A DNA stretch of 64,000 nt from Pedobacter nototheniae (GCF_004335085.1 NZ_RQRS01000007.1:62001-126000), one strand, 5' to 3'. Positions 53,590 to 62,559 are shown, counted from the first letter of the stretch. The notes: a model not told the origin generated them from the sequence alone. Program-made: numbers and translations.

Positions 53590-54558
53590 TTGAAAAGTAA
53601 AAAATCAATAACTCAATCAGCTGTAGACACATTAGCGTTGGAAGCTGCTGCAATTTTAAATGTTGCCAATAATATTAATGCCGATTTTGAAAAGGTAGTT
53701 TTAAATATTTTAAACTGCAATGGTCGTGTAATTGTTACCGGAATTGGTAAAAGCGCTATTATTGCTCAAAAAATAGTGGCTACATTTAACTCAACAGGAA
53801 CGCCAGCAATTTTTATGCATGCAGCAGATGCCATTCATGGTGATTTAGGTATGATCCAGCAAAACGATATTGTAATTTGCCTATCTAAAAGTGGAAATAC
53901 GCCTGAGATAAAAGTCTTGATTCCGTTACTAAAAACTTCCGGTAATATTTTAATTGGAATGGTTGGTGAGTTAAATTCTTATTTAGCGCAACATGCTGAT
54001 TTAATTCTGAATACCTCTGTAGAAAAAGAAGCATGTCCTCATAATCTTGCTCCAACAACCAGTACAACAGCTCAATTGGCTATGGGCGATGCGCTAGCTA
54101 TTTGTTTACTAGAATGCAGAGATTTTAATGAAGCTGATTTCGCAAAATATCATCCTGGAGGAGCTCTTGGAAAAAAATTATACTTAAAGACTGGAGATTT
54201 AGCATTATCAAATGAAAAGCCACATATAAAGCGCTCAGCATCAGTTAAAGAGGTTTTAATTGAAATTAGTAAAAACCGTTTAGGTGCTGTTGCTGTTATT
54301 GATGATGAAAACCAAATATTGGGCGTAATTACGGATGGCGATATCAGAAGAATGCTTGAAAACAATACCAATATCGATAATTTAAAGGCAGAAGACATTA
54401 TGGGTAGAAACCCAAAAAGCATTCAATTTGATGCTTTGGCTGTTGAAGCACTTGAAATAATCAGACAAAATAACATCACTCAATTGTTGGTTTTACAACA
54501 AAATACTTACTTTGGCATTATTCACTTACACGATCTTTTAAAAGAAGGAATTGTGTAG
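53590..54558 (+). CDS. kdsD: Arabinose-5-phosphate isomerase (KpsF/GutQ/KdsD), TTG start
   Basis: This 322-residue enzyme converts ribulose 5-phosphate to arabinose 5-phosphate for Kdo synthesis. The N-terminal SIS domain (about 30-175) has GRVIVTGIGKSAIIAQKI and CLSKSGNTPEI. Two CBS domains follow (about 205-260 and 270-322). It also carries LAPTTSTTAQLAMGDALA, the KpsF signature. The start is TTG 53590; there is no earlier in-frame ATG, and the first internal one is far inside the SIS domain. Mannose-1-phosphate guanylyltransferase follows 14 bases later, so the two are co-transcribed. rpe at 34 kb makes a related pentose phosphate. Confidence 0.94.
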   Translation: MKSKKSITQSAVDTLALEAAAILNVANNINADFEKVVLNILNCNGRVIVTGIGKSAIIAQKIVATFNSTGTPAIFMHAADAIHGDLGMIQQNDIVICLSKSGNTPEIKVLIPLLKTSGNILIGMVGELNSYLAQHADLILNTSVEKEACPHNLAPTTSTTAQLAMGDALAICLLECRDFNEADFAKYHPGGALGKKLYLKTGDLALSNEKPHIKRSASVKEVLIEISKNRLGAVAVIDDENQILGVITDGDIRRMLENNTNIDNLKAEDIMGRNPKSIQFDALAVEALEIIRQNNITQLLVLQQNTYFGIIHLHDLLKEGIV

Positions 54559-54572
54559 TTTCAAATTATAAA

Positions 54573-55664
54573 ATGAATAAAGATTTTTATGCATTAATTA
54601 TGGCTGGTGGCGTTGGAAGCCGCTTTTGGCCTGTGAGCAAAACAGAGTTTCCTAAACAATTTATAGACTTTTTCGGTGTTGGAAAAACTTTAATTCAAAG
54701 CACTTACGATCGATTTCTAAAAATATGTCCTCCTGAAAATATTTTTATTGTAACCAATGAAATTTATACTGATTTAATAAAGGAGCAATTGCCTCAACTG
54801 AGTGAAAACCAAATTTTAGCTGAGCCACTTTTACGTAATACTGCTCCTTGCATTGCCTACGGATCACTAAAAATTGCTGAACTTAATCCTAATGCAACTA
54901 TTGTTGTAGCTCCATCAGATCATACCATTGCAAATTTAGATGATTTTTACACGTCTATAAATCAATCATTGGATGCCGCTTCTAAAAACGATTGTTTAAT
55001 CACCTTAGGAATTATGCCCAATCGCCCAGATACAGGCTATGGCTATATTCAGCACACAGATCATGTTTTGGTTACAGATCCAAGTTTACATAAGGTTAAA
55101 ACATTTACTGAAAAGCCAAATTTAGAACTGGCAAAATCATTTATTCAAAGTGGCGACTTTTTATGGAATGCGGGCATTTTTATCTGGTCGGCAAAATCTA
55201 TTTTAAATGCCTTCGAAAAGCATCTGCCAGATATGTATGAAATTTTTAATCTTGGCCGCTCAGAAATGAATACCGAAAGAGAAAAGGCTTTTATTAATAA
55301 TGCATATTTACAATGCACGAACATTTCCATTGATTTTGGGATTATGGAAAAGGCAGAGAATGTTTACGTTCTTCCTTCCAATTTTGGTTGGTCTGATTTA
55401 GGTACCTGGGCATCTATTTATGAAATGGCCGAAAAAGATTACGTTGGTAATGCGGTAATTCCGGCTGAACAGGTTATCATGTTTGATTCTTCAAATTGCA
55501 TGATTAATGTACCAAAGGATAAACTTGTTATTTTACAAGGTTTGCACGATTACATTGTAGTTGAAAATAACAACATACTGATGATTTGTCCTAGAGATGA
55601 AGAGCAAAAAGTTAAGGAAATTGTAGCTGAGGTTAAATCCAGATTTGGAAATAAGTTTATATAA
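54573..55664 (+). CDS. manC: Mannose-1-phosphate guanylyltransferase
   Basis: This 363-residue nucleotidyltransferase makes GDP-mannose from mannose 1-phosphate and GTP. It has the sugar-nucleotide motif MAGGVGSRFWPVSKTEFPKQF (in pieces GGVGSRFWPVSK and FPKQF), RNTAPCIAYG (about 89-98), VAPSDHTI (about 110-117), FTEKPN (about 177) and the late WNAGIFIWSA and DFGIMEKAENVYVLPSNFGWSDLG (pieces WNAGIFIW and FGWSDLGTW). It is the short form without the phosphomannose-isomerase domain of bifunctional ManC. GDP-mannose feeds LPS and exopolysaccharide. It is co-transcribed with kdsD. Confidence 0.93.
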   Translation: MNKDFYALIMAGGVGSRFWPVSKTEFPKQFIDFFGVGKTLIQSTYDRFLKICPPENIFIVTNEIYTDLIKEQLPQLSENQILAEPLLRNTAPCIAYGSLKIAELNPNATIVVAPSDHTIANLDDFYTSINQSLDAASKNDCLITLGIMPNRPDTGYGYIQHTDHVLVTDPSLHKVKTFTEKPNLELAKSFIQSGDFLWNAGIFIWSAKSILNAFEKHLPDMYEIFNLGRSEMNTEREKAFINNAYLQCTNISIDFGIMEKAENVYVLPSNFGWSDLGTWASIYEMAEKDYVGNAVIPAEQVIMFDSSNCMINVPKDKLVILQGLHDYIVVENNNILMICPRDEEQKVKEIVAEVKSRFGNKFI

Positions 55665-55681
55665 ACAACAAAAGATATAAG

Positions 55682-55737
55682 AAAAGGGAGATAGAAAATT
55701 AGGCAATTTGCTTATTTCTATCTCCCTTTTCCTTTTT
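55682..55737. terminator. Bidirectional terminator
   Basis: A perfect stem of about 16 bp (AAAAGGGAGATAGAAA and complement) has a 16-base loop and lies between the convergent manC and rlmB genes, with T runs on the plus strand. Confidence 0.85.
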
Positions 55738-55748
55738 AAGCTTTAAAA

Positions 55749-56516
55749 TTATACTGTTCTCTGTCTCACAGCTTCGTACAATATTACACCAGCAGCAACA
55801 GAAACATTTAATGATTCTATTTTCCCAGCCATTGGAATTTTTGCTAAATGATCTGCCACACGCAAAAGTTCATTAGAAATACCTTCATCTTCTGATCCCA
55901 TTACAATTGCGGTTGGCATAGTGTAATCAGGAGCATAAATATAATCGTTCGTTTTTTCAGTACAAGCTACAATCTGCAAGCCACTTTCTTGCAAAAACAA
56001 ACAGGTTTTGTGCAAGTTAGAATGGCGGCAAATTGGAATACTGAATAAGGCACCAGCCGAAGTTTTAATAGCATCGGCATTAATTTGAGCAGCATTTTTT
56101 AATGGAACAACAATGGCATGTACGCCAACGCATGCCGCAGTACGGGCAATTGCCCCCATGTTACGAACATCGGTTACGCTATCCAAAACCAAAATTAAAG
56201 GCACCTCTCCTTTTTCGAAAACAGCAGGAATAATATCTTCAATATTTTGATAAGTAATTGGAGAAATTACTGCAATAACACCTTGATGGTTTTTCTGCGT
56301 CATTCGGTTCAATTTTTCAATAGGAACAGAATTTAATGGAATTAAAGTGCCTGTTAAAAGTGTTTTTAATTCTAAAAATAGACCGCCAGACAAGCCGCGT
56401 TGCAAATAAATTGTTTCAATATCTCTTCCAGCTTTAATAGCTTCAATCACTGCTCTTATCCCAAAAACAAATTCATTATTCTCTTTTACGCGTTGCGGTT
56501 TTCTAAAATTATCCAT
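55749..56516 (-). CDS. rlmB: 23S rRNA (guanosine-2'-O-)-methyltransferase RlmB (SpoU family)
   Basis: This 255-residue SPOUT methyltransferase has an N-terminal RNA-binding domain (about 10-90, FGIRAVIEAIKAGRDIETIYLQ in parts). The three SPOUT motifs are LDSVTDVRNMGAIARTA (about 113-129), VMGSEDEGIS (about 199) and IPMAGKIESLNVSVAAGVILYE (in parts ESLNVSVAAGVILYE). It is expected to methylate G2251 in 23S rRNA, but other TrmH-family targets are possible. TACTTTTG (56541-56534, minus), a -7 match, lies 18 bases upstream. Confidence 0.93.
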   Translation of the reverse strand: MDNFRKPQRVKENNEFVFGIRAVIEAIKAGRDIETIYLQRGLSGGLFLELKTLLTGTLIPLNSVPIEKLNRMTQKNHQGVIAVISPITYQNIEDIIPAVFEKGEVPLILVLDSVTDVRNMGAIARTAACVGVHAIVVPLKNAAQINADAIKTSAGALFSIPICRHSNLHKTCLFLQESGLQIVACTEKTNDYIYAPDYTMPTAIVMGSEDEGISNELLRVADHLAKIPMAGKIESLNVSVAAGVILYEAVRQRTV

Positions 56517-56704
56517 GTTTAAAAATTGTTATACAAAAGTAAAGCAAATAATTGTTTTGCCTTGTATCAATCTCCTCCTTATTAACATTTAATTGTGTAG
56601 AAATTTTTAAAAGCTTCAAAATGCATGAAAAATTAATCCATTTAGGCATCAATTTGTTAACAAAGAAGTAGAAACTAATTAAAACAAAACGGGCAAAATT
56701 TAGC

Positions 56705-56712
56705 TACTTTTG
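56705..56712 (+). promoter_or_regulatory. -7 element 4 bases before the dnaB start codon
   Basis: TACTTTTG is an exact TAnnTTTG match and ends 4 bases before ATG 56717. The transcript would start at or beside the A of the start codon, so a leaderless mRNA is predicted. No clear -33 partner is visible. Confidence 0.55.
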
Positions 56713-56716
56713 TGGT

Positions 56717-58273
56717 ATGGATAACGAACAAGGCGGAAAGAATAGCATGACTGCCCGAAAGAGCAGACTTAGCAATACAATTAGTTCACAAGGTAAAATA
56801 CCACCGCAAGCGCTTGATTTAGAAGAGGCTGTACTTGGTGCTTTAATGCTTGAAAAAGATGCTTTATCTGCCGTAATTGATGTTTTAAAGCCAGAAGTTT
56901 TTTACAATGCGGCCCATCAAAAGATTTTTGAAGCCATCCATATTTTATTCGAAAAATCAAGACCGGTTGATATTTTAACTGTTACTGCTGAGCTACGTAC
57001 CCTCGGTTCATTAGAAATGGTTGGCGGTGCATATTACATCACCAATTTAACAAACAGAGTAGCATCAGCAGCAAACATTGAATTTCACGCTCGTATTATT
57101 TCACAAAAATATATTCAACGTGAATTAATCCGGATTTCAACAGAAATTATAACCAACGCCTACGAAGATACTACCGATATTTTCGATTTGCTCGATCAGG
57201 CTGAAAAAGGACTTTTTGAAATTGCTCAAAATAACCTTCGCCGTGATACGCAAAAAATGGACGATATTATTAAACAGTCGTTAGCAACTTTAGAAGAATT
57301 AAGAACTAAAACTGACGGTTTAACTGGTGTGCCTACAGGCTTTACCGGTTTGGATAGAATTACAGGAGGTTGGCAGAAACAAGATTTAGTAATTATTGCT
57401 GCACGACCAGCGATGGGAAAAACGGCATTCGTTTTAACCTGTGCCCGAAATGCGGCTGTAGATTTTCACAAACCTTGCGTAGTTTTCTCCCTGGAGATGT
57501 CGTCAGTTCAATTGGTAAATCGTCTTATTTCGGGAGAAGCTGAAATTGAACAGGAAAAAATCAGGAAAGGAAATTTACAGGAATGGGAATGGCAACAATT
57601 ACACAGTAAAATTGGAAGATTAACTGAAGCTCCATTATTAATTGATGATACCCCAGCACTTAATATTTTTGAATTTAGAGCAAAATGCCGTCGTTTAAAG
57701 GCACAATACGATATTCAAATGGTTATTGTCGATTACTTGCAGTTGATGCATGGTAAAGGCGAAGGTAAAGGTGGCGGTAACCGTGAGCAGGAAATTGGTA
57801 GTATTTCAAGGGCACTTAAATCTGTAGCCAAAGAGCTTGATATTCCTGTTCTTGCATTATCACAGTTAAGTCGTGCGGTAGAAAGTAGACCAGGTTTACA
57901 AGGTAAAAGACCAATGCTATCCGATTTACGTGAATCGGGTTCCATTGAGCAGGATGCGGATATGGTATTGTTCTTATATCGTCCTGAATATTATGGTATT
58001 ACCGAGGATGAACAAGGGCGATCTCAGGCGGGTATTGGAGAAGTTATTATTGCAAAACACCGTAACGGTGAAACCGGAATTGTACCACTTAAATTCGTTG
58101 GTAAGTTTGTTAAATTCCAAGATTTAGAAGAAGATTTTAGCCCACCAAATTCTTTTGCAGCTGATAGTCCTTCTTCAGGAATGTATCCTTCACAAGATTT
58201 TGAAAAACAGAGCAATGTAATTATAAGACCATCAAAAATGGATGATTATAATGATGATGATCCTCCGTTTTAA
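56717..58273 (+). CDS. dnaB: Replicative DNA helicase DnaB
   Basis: This 518-residue hexameric 5'-3' helicase drives the replication fork. The N-terminal DnaB domain (about 30-135, DLEEAVLGALMLEKDAL in parts) is followed by a linker and the RecA-like motor (about 190-470). Walker A is ARPAMGKTAF (about 231-240). The Walker B region is VIVDYLQLM (about 337). H4 has SRAVESRPGLQGKRPMLSDLRESGSIEQDADMV (pieces LSDLRESGSIEQDAD). A short acidic C-terminal tail (DDYNDDDPPF) is present. No intein interrupts the motor, though dnaB is a frequent intein site. Confidence 0.97.
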   Translation: MDNEQGGKNSMTARKSRLSNTISSQGKIPPQALDLEEAVLGALMLEKDALSAVIDVLKPEVFYNAAHQKIFEAIHILFEKSRPVDILTVTAELRTLGSLEMVGGAYYITNLTNRVASAANIEFHARIISQKYIQRELIRISTEIITNAYEDTTDIFDLLDQAEKGLFEIAQNNLRRDTQKMDDIIKQSLATLEELRTKTDGLTGVPTGFTGLDRITGGWQKQDLVIIAARPAMGKTAFVLTCARNAAVDFHKPCVVFSLEMSSVQLVNRLISGEAEIEQEKIRKGNLQEWEWQQLHSKIGRLTEAPLLIDDTPALNIFEFRAKCRRLKAQYDIQMVIVDYLQLMHGKGEGKGGGNREQEIGSISRALKSVAKELDIPVLALSQLSRAVESRPGLQGKRPMLSDLRESGSIEQDADMVLFLYRPEYYGITEDEQGRSQAGIGEVIIAKHRNGETGIVPLKFVGKFVKFQDLEEDFSPPNSFAADSPSSGMYPSQDFEKQSNVIIRPSKMDDYNDDDPPF

Positions 58274-58289
58274 TTTAAAATATTAAGCC

Positions 58290-58328
58290 ATAAAAAAGCC
58301 AGCAACGATAAAATTGCTGGCTTTTTGT
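58290..58328. terminator. Bidirectional terminator
   Basis: A perfect stem, AAAAAAGCCAGCAA and complement, with an 8-base loop lies between the convergent dnaB and beta-barrel genes. Confidence 0.92.
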
Positions 58329-58353
58329 TTAATATCTTTTGTTTAAATACCTT

Positions 58354-58977
58354 TTATTTTAAGCTGAAAACCAATCCAGTATTAAAGCTAGATCTTGATG
58401 TGGTTACTCTTGAGTCATCATTTTGCTTAAAAACATCTGTAAAACCTGCCTGACCATCCAATTCAAACAATATTTTCACTCTGCTTGATACTGGAATTTT
58501 AACACCAATTCCTAAATCGAAACCAATATCGGTTGTGTGTAAGAAATCTTTTAAATCGTTATTAAATTTGGTTTCCTTGGCGCTTAATAAAAAACCTGCG
58601 TACGGTCCAAAGTTTAAATACCAATTTCTTTTTTTACCAAAATGCCAGTTTGCAAGTACTGGGATTGTTAAATAATCCAAATGATAATCTGTTATAGCAC
58701 TGCGGCCGGTAGTTAAATCGGTTAAATAACCTCTATCCCATCCTTTTTGGTCGTATGCAAGTCTTGCTTTAATGCTCCACCTATCAGAAAGATAATAATC
58801 GCCAAAAGCTGCAATGTTAAAGCCATTTCTGTAAGAACTGTTGGTTGTAGAGCCAGCTTGTACAGTTGAAAGGTTTAATCCTGCATTAAAACCGTACTCA
58901 AAGGTATTTTTTTGTTGTGCTTTTGCTGTGAAAAATCCCACAGATAATAATAAAAGTAGCGTTAATGGTTTTCTCAT
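58354..58977 (-). CDS. Outer-membrane beta-barrel (porin-like) protein
   Basis: This 207-residue protein has a signal peptide (MRKPLTLLLLLSVGFFTAKAQ) and eight or more amphipathic strands, for example EYGFNAGLNLSTVQAG and WYLNFGPYAGFLLSAKE. It ends in FNTGLVFSLK, so it lacks a strict terminal Phe. The family resembles the PorT/OMP_b-brl_2 proteins of Bacteroidota. It stands alone. The ligand and function are unknown. Confidence 0.85.
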   Translation of the reverse strand: MRKPLTLLLLLSVGFFTAKAQQKNTFEYGFNAGLNLSTVQAGSTTNSSYRNGFNIAAFGDYYLSDRWSIKARLAYDQKGWDRGYLTDLTTGRSAITDYHLDYLTIPVLANWHFGKKRNWYLNFGPYAGFLLSAKETKFNNDLKDFLHTTDIGFDLGIGVKIPVSSRVKILFELDGQAGFTDVFKQNDDSRVTTSRSSFNTGLVFSLK

Positions 58978-59074
58978 ATTTATTTTTTAATTTAAAATTG
59001 CTCGAAGATAAAAACTAAATACTAAGTTTCTATATTGTTATAAAAATAAATATGTGGCTGAAAACTGTAATTTT

Positions 59075-60292
59075 TTAGAACACATAACCGATTAATATTC
59101 CTACTAAAACAATAATTGGAGGACTTATTTTGGTAAAGTTTAACAGTAAAAAAGTGGCAATCATAATCCCCAAAAAGAGCAAATTAAAACCCATTGGAAT
59201 TAGCAATAAAATAAATGCTGCTATAATAAAACCAACACTTACAGCATTAATACCTGATAAACTGTGCTTAATACGTGAAATTTTCTTTAAGTCATCCCAA
59301 AATGGAACAATAAAAAGCACAAGAATTAAGCCTGGTAAATTAATTCCTATTACCCCAATTAATCCACCTAATATTTGACCCCACATCCCGTAACCAAAAT
59401 TTCTCATACTTAATGCTCCCAAATAACTGGTAAATGAAAACGTTGGTCCTGGTAGCGCTTGTTGCAGTGCGAAACCAGAGAGAAAGCCTGATGATGCGAT
59501 GTAATGCTTCATTTCTACAAACTCCGTAAACATTAGCGGTACCAAAACCTGGCCACCACCAAAAACTAAAATTCCGTTACGGTAAAAATTTTCTAATAAA
59601 CGAATAGGCAAACTGAATGGCGAAGTTCTATTAATAATTGCCCCTACCATTGCAAAAAGAAGTAAAGCGCCTAAAAAGTAGATCAGTTTTTTAGGGTTTA
59701 CATTGGAGAAAAGTTTAACCCGAAGTTCTGTTTCCTCCTTTGGCGTTTCCATGGCTGAAGAAATCATGCCTCCAATTAATATAGCTAAAGGAAAAACATA
59801 GGCATTGCGTAAAACAAATGTTGCTACAATTGCAGCTACAGCTAAAAAAATCGAAACTTGGGTTGTTAAAACCTTTCTTCCTAATTTATATGCGCCATAG
59901 GCCACAATACCCAGTGCGATGGGCTGAATGTATTCCAGAATATCAATAAACTTCTGCTTTTGATCCAACATCCCGAAGCTAATTGCAGCAAAAGTCATGA
60001 TGGCTGCAGTAGGAAAAATCCAAATCAAAAAAGTAATTAAAGCCAATTTTAAGCGACCAACTTTCCATGCTATTCCAACTAAAGTTTGTGTTGAGGCTGG
60101 CCCTGGTAATACCTGAGCCAGAGCATTTAACTCTAATAATTCCTCTTCAGTTATAAATTTAGTTTGATGCACAAAATACTTTAAAAGTAATGCCAAATGT
60201 GCTTGTGCACCACCAAAAGAAGTAAATGTAAAGAAGACTACATTGCGGATAAATAGCCATTGCTTTTTAGCAGCGATAGGTTTTATTTGCAT
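59075..60292 (-). CDS. chrA: ChrA-type chromate ion transporter, two-domain form
   Basis: This 405-residue inner-membrane protein has two homologous halves, as in the long-chain CHR family. The first half carries FTSFGGAQAHLALL (about 17-30) and LNALAQVLPGPASTQT (about 55-70). The second half carries VFGGGQVLVPLM and FALQQALPGPTFSFTSYLGA (pieces). It probably exports chromate or other sulfate-like anions by proton-driven transport. Real chromate resistance is not shown by sequence. It is followed on the plus strand by nothing related. The TPR gene lies just upstream on the same strand, 29 bases away. Confidence 0.92.
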   Translation of the reverse strand: MQIKPIAAKKQWLFIRNVVFFTFTSFGGAQAHLALLLKYFVHQTKFITEEELLELNALAQVLPGPASTQTLVGIAWKVGRLKLALITFLIWIFPTAAIMTFAAISFGMLDQKQKFIDILEYIQPIALGIVAYGAYKLGRKVLTTQVSIFLAVAAIVATFVLRNAYVFPLAILIGGMISSAMETPKEETELRVKLFSNVNPKKLIYFLGALLLFAMVGAIINRTSPFSLPIRLLENFYRNGILVFGGGQVLVPLMFTEFVEMKHYIASSGFLSGFALQQALPGPTFSFTSYLGALSMRNFGYGMWGQILGGLIGVIGINLPGLILVLFIVPFWDDLKKISRIKHSLSGINAVSVGFIIAAFILLLIPMGFNLLFLGIMIATFLLLNFTKISPPIIVLVGILIGYVF

Positions 60293-60321
60293 TAATTGAA
60301 TACTAAAAACTGCTAATTGAA

Positions 60322-60657
60322 TTAATCATCTTCATAATCTAGTCCTGATGCTGAATTAAAAGCACCTTGTAACTCTGAAAAAGCGTGCATATCTCGCTTT
60401 GCCCTGGCCACTTCCATTCCTTTACCATAAATAGCTATTGCCTTGTCTTTTTGATCGTCCTTTTCGTATAATTTGCCTAAATGGTAATAAGTACCCACAT
60501 AATCAGGATGTTTATCCGTTAACTGAAGGTAAAAAGAATACGCCTTTTCTTTATCATTTTGGGCGTTATACTCTGTGGCTAAGGCATATAGTATAAATGG
60601 ATCATTTGGTTCACTCTCTAAAAATTCTAATAACTTACTTAATCGGGTAGTTGACAT
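60322..60657 (-). CDS. Small tetratricopeptide-repeat protein
   Basis: This 111-residue protein has no signal peptide and about two to three TPR motifs: PFILYALATEYNAQNDKEKAYSFYLQL (in parts LYALATEYNAQNDKEKA), VGTYYHLGKLYEKDDQKDKAIAIY (in parts) and the last helix pair MEVARAKRDMHAF. It is cytoplasmic and probably an adaptor that binds another protein. It precedes chrA on the minus strand and is divergent from etfB. Confidence 0.85.
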   Translation of the reverse strand: MSTTRLSKLLEFLESEPNDPFILYALATEYNAQNDKEKAYSFYLQLTDKHPDYVGTYYHLGKLYEKDDQKDKAIAIYGKGMEVARAKRDMHAFSELQGAFNSASGLDYEDD

Positions 60658-60679
60658 TTTAATTCCTTGCTTTTTTAAT

Positions 60680-60687
60680 TAAATTTG
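60680..60687 (+). promoter_or_regulatory. -7 element of the etfBA operon
   Basis: TAAATTTG matches TAnnTTTG and lies 33 bases before the etfB start codon. Confidence 0.5.
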
Positions 60688-60719
60688 CAGAAAGACCTTA
60701 TATAATAAACATAATAAAT

Positions 60720-61457
60720 ATGAAAATATTAGTTTGTATCAGTAACGTGCCAGACACAACGACAAAAATAACTTTTACTAACGATAATACCGAATTCAAT
60801 ACTGCAGGAGTACAATATATTGTTAATCCTTACGATGAAATCGCTTTATCAAGAGCTATTGAGTTAACCGAAGGCGGTAAAGGCACCGTAACCGTAATTA
60901 ATGTAGGCGAAGCTGCCACAGATCCAACCATTAGAAAAGCCCTTGCAATTGGCGCTGATGATGCCGTAAGAGTAAATGCTGCTCCTCGTGATGCTTATTT
61001 TGTTGCAAAGCAAATTGCAGAATACGCAAAGGATAAGGATTTCAATATTATCTTAACCGGTCGTGAATCTATCGATTACAATGGTAATCAGGTGGCTGCA
61101 ATGGTTGGTGAGTTTTTAGACATTCCATCTATTTCCATTATCAAAAAATTAGAAGTTGATGGAGATTCTGCCACTTTAGAACGTGAAATTGAAGGTGGTA
61201 AGGAAGTTGTAACTGTAAATGGTAAGTTTGTTGCTAGTTGCGCTGAAGGTGTTGCAGAACCAAAAATACCAAACATGCGTGGTATTATGAGCGCTAGAAC
61301 AAAACCTTTAAACGTTGTTGAGGCTGTAGCTATTGAAGAAGTAACAAAGGTTGCCAAATATGAAACCCCTGCCCCTCGTGGTGCCGTGAAACTTATTCCA
61401 GCTGATGCTGCCGAGCAATTAATTGACTTATTGCACACAGAAGCGAAAGTAATTTAG
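60720..61457 (+). CDS. etfB: Electron transfer flavoprotein subunit beta
   Basis: This 245-residue protein is the AMP-binding subunit of ETF. It starts with KILVCISNVPDTT, and has VNPYDEIALSRAIELTE (about 36-52) and GRESIDYNGNQVAAMVGE (about 114-131, in place of the usual G-x-x-S-x-D). ETF takes electrons from acyl-CoA and other dehydrogenases and passes them to the quinone pool through ETF:quinone oxidoreductase. etfA follows after 70 bases on the same strand. Confidence 0.96.
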   Translation: MKILVCISNVPDTTTKITFTNDNTEFNTAGVQYIVNPYDEIALSRAIELTEGGKGTVTVINVGEAATDPTIRKALAIGADDAVRVNAAPRDAYFVAKQIAEYAKDKDFNIILTGRESIDYNGNQVAAMVGEFLDIPSISIIKKLEVDGDSATLEREIEGGKEVVTVNGKFVASCAEGVAEPKIPNMRGIMSARTKPLNVVEAVAIEEVTKVAKYETPAPRGAVKLIPADAAEQLIDLLHTEAKVI

Positions 61458-61527
61458 TTTAAGGTTAACAAATAATAATTAATAATAAGTATTCACACAT
61501 CCTTTAATAGGATCAAGAAATAAATAT

Positions 61528-62499
61528 ATGTCAGTATTAGTATATGTAGAACAAGCTGAAGGTAAATTTAAGAAATCTGTTTTCGAAGCTGTTTCTTATG
61601 CCAAAGCCATTGCAGATCAACAATCGACCAACTTAACTGCAATTTCCATTGGCAATGTTGCCGAAGGAGAATTAAAGGAATTGGGTAAATATGGTGCATC
61701 AAAAGTTTTAAATGTAAGTGCCGATCAATTAAAAACCTTTGTAAATCAAGCTTATGCAACAGTAATAGCTGCCGCTGCAGAAAAAGAAGGTGCTAATATT
61801 GTTGTATTATCTAATTCATTTTCGGGTAAAGGTTTAGCGCCACGTATAGCTGTAAAATTAAAAGCAGGTTTGGCTGATGGCGCAGTAGAATTGCCAAAAA
61901 CTGATGGCGGTAAATTTGAAGTTAAAAAAACCGCTTTCTCTGGTAAGGCATTTGCTATTACCGAGTTAACCTCTGCAAACAAAGTTATTGCTTTAAATCC
62001 AAACGCTTTTGGTGTTAAAGAAAATGCAGCTGATGCAGCAATTGAAAATTTTGCCGCCGATGTAAAACAATCAGATTTGGCTACAGTAATTAAAGATATT
62101 GTTAGAGCAACAGATAAAGTTTCTTTACCTGATGCAGAATTAGTAGTATCTGCTGGTCGTGGTTTAAAAGGCCCTGAAAACTGGGGAATGATTGAAGAAT
62201 TGGCGGGTTTATTAGGCGCTGCAACTGCATGTTCTAAACCAGTATCTGATGCAGACTGGAGACCTCACTCAGAACACGTTGGTCAAACTGGTATCGCCAT
62301 TAGCCCTAACTTATATATAGCCATTGGTATTTCTGGAGCAATCCAACATTTAGCTGGCGTTAGTTCTTCAAAAGTAATTGTTGTAATCAATAAAGATCCT
62401 GAAGCTCCTTTCTTTAAAGTTGCAGATTATGGTATTGTTGGAGATGCTTTTGAAGTTGTACCAAAATTAATTGAAGCCTTAAAAGCACATAAAGCATAG
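61528..62499 (+). CDS. etfA: Electron transfer flavoprotein subunit alpha
   Basis: This 323-residue protein is the FAD-binding subunit of ETF. The N-terminal half resembles EtfB. The C-terminal FAD domain (about 200-320) has VVSAGRGLKGPENW (about 206-219), GAATACSKPVSDADWRPHSEHVGQTG (in parts GATRAxS-like GAATACSKPV and HVGQTG) and LYIAIGISGAIQHLAG. Length is normal. It forms a complex with EtfB from the gene upstream. A REP-like palindrome follows its stop. Confidence 0.97.
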   Translation: MSVLVYVEQAEGKFKKSVFEAVSYAKAIADQQSTNLTAISIGNVAEGELKELGKYGASKVLNVSADQLKTFVNQAYATVIAAAAEKEGANIVVLSNSFSGKGLAPRIAVKLKAGLADGAVELPKTDGGKFEVKKTAFSGKAFAITELTSANKVIALNPNAFGVKENAADAAIENFAADVKQSDLATVIKDIVRATDKVSLPDAELVVSAGRGLKGPENWGMIEELAGLLGAATACSKPVSDADWRPHSEHVGQTGIAISPNLYIAIGISGAIQHLAGVSSSKVIVVINKDPEAPFFKVADYGIVGDAFEVVPKLIEALKAHKA

Positions 62500-62503
62500 T
62501 TTT

Positions 62504-62559
62504 TGTCATTCTGAGCCTGCTGAATATTCTAATTGATATGCAGCAGGCTCAACTTGACA
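62504..62559. repeat. REP-like palindromic element between etfA and the bifunctional nuclease gene
   Basis: Outer arms TGTCA (62504-62508) and TGACA (62555-62559) and inner arms GAGCCTGCTG (62513-62522) and CAGCAGGCTC (62541-62550) pair perfectly around an 18-base loop. The leading text TGTCATTCTGAGC is the start of a short dispersed repeat I know from many Bacteroidota intergenic regions. It has no T run and ends 4 bases before the next start codon, so a terminator role is doubtful. Confidence 0.6.

Noticed and set aside
56717..58273. Possible intein or group I intron in dnaB.
   Set aside because: The protein is 518 residues with continuous helicase motifs and no splicing-domain text.
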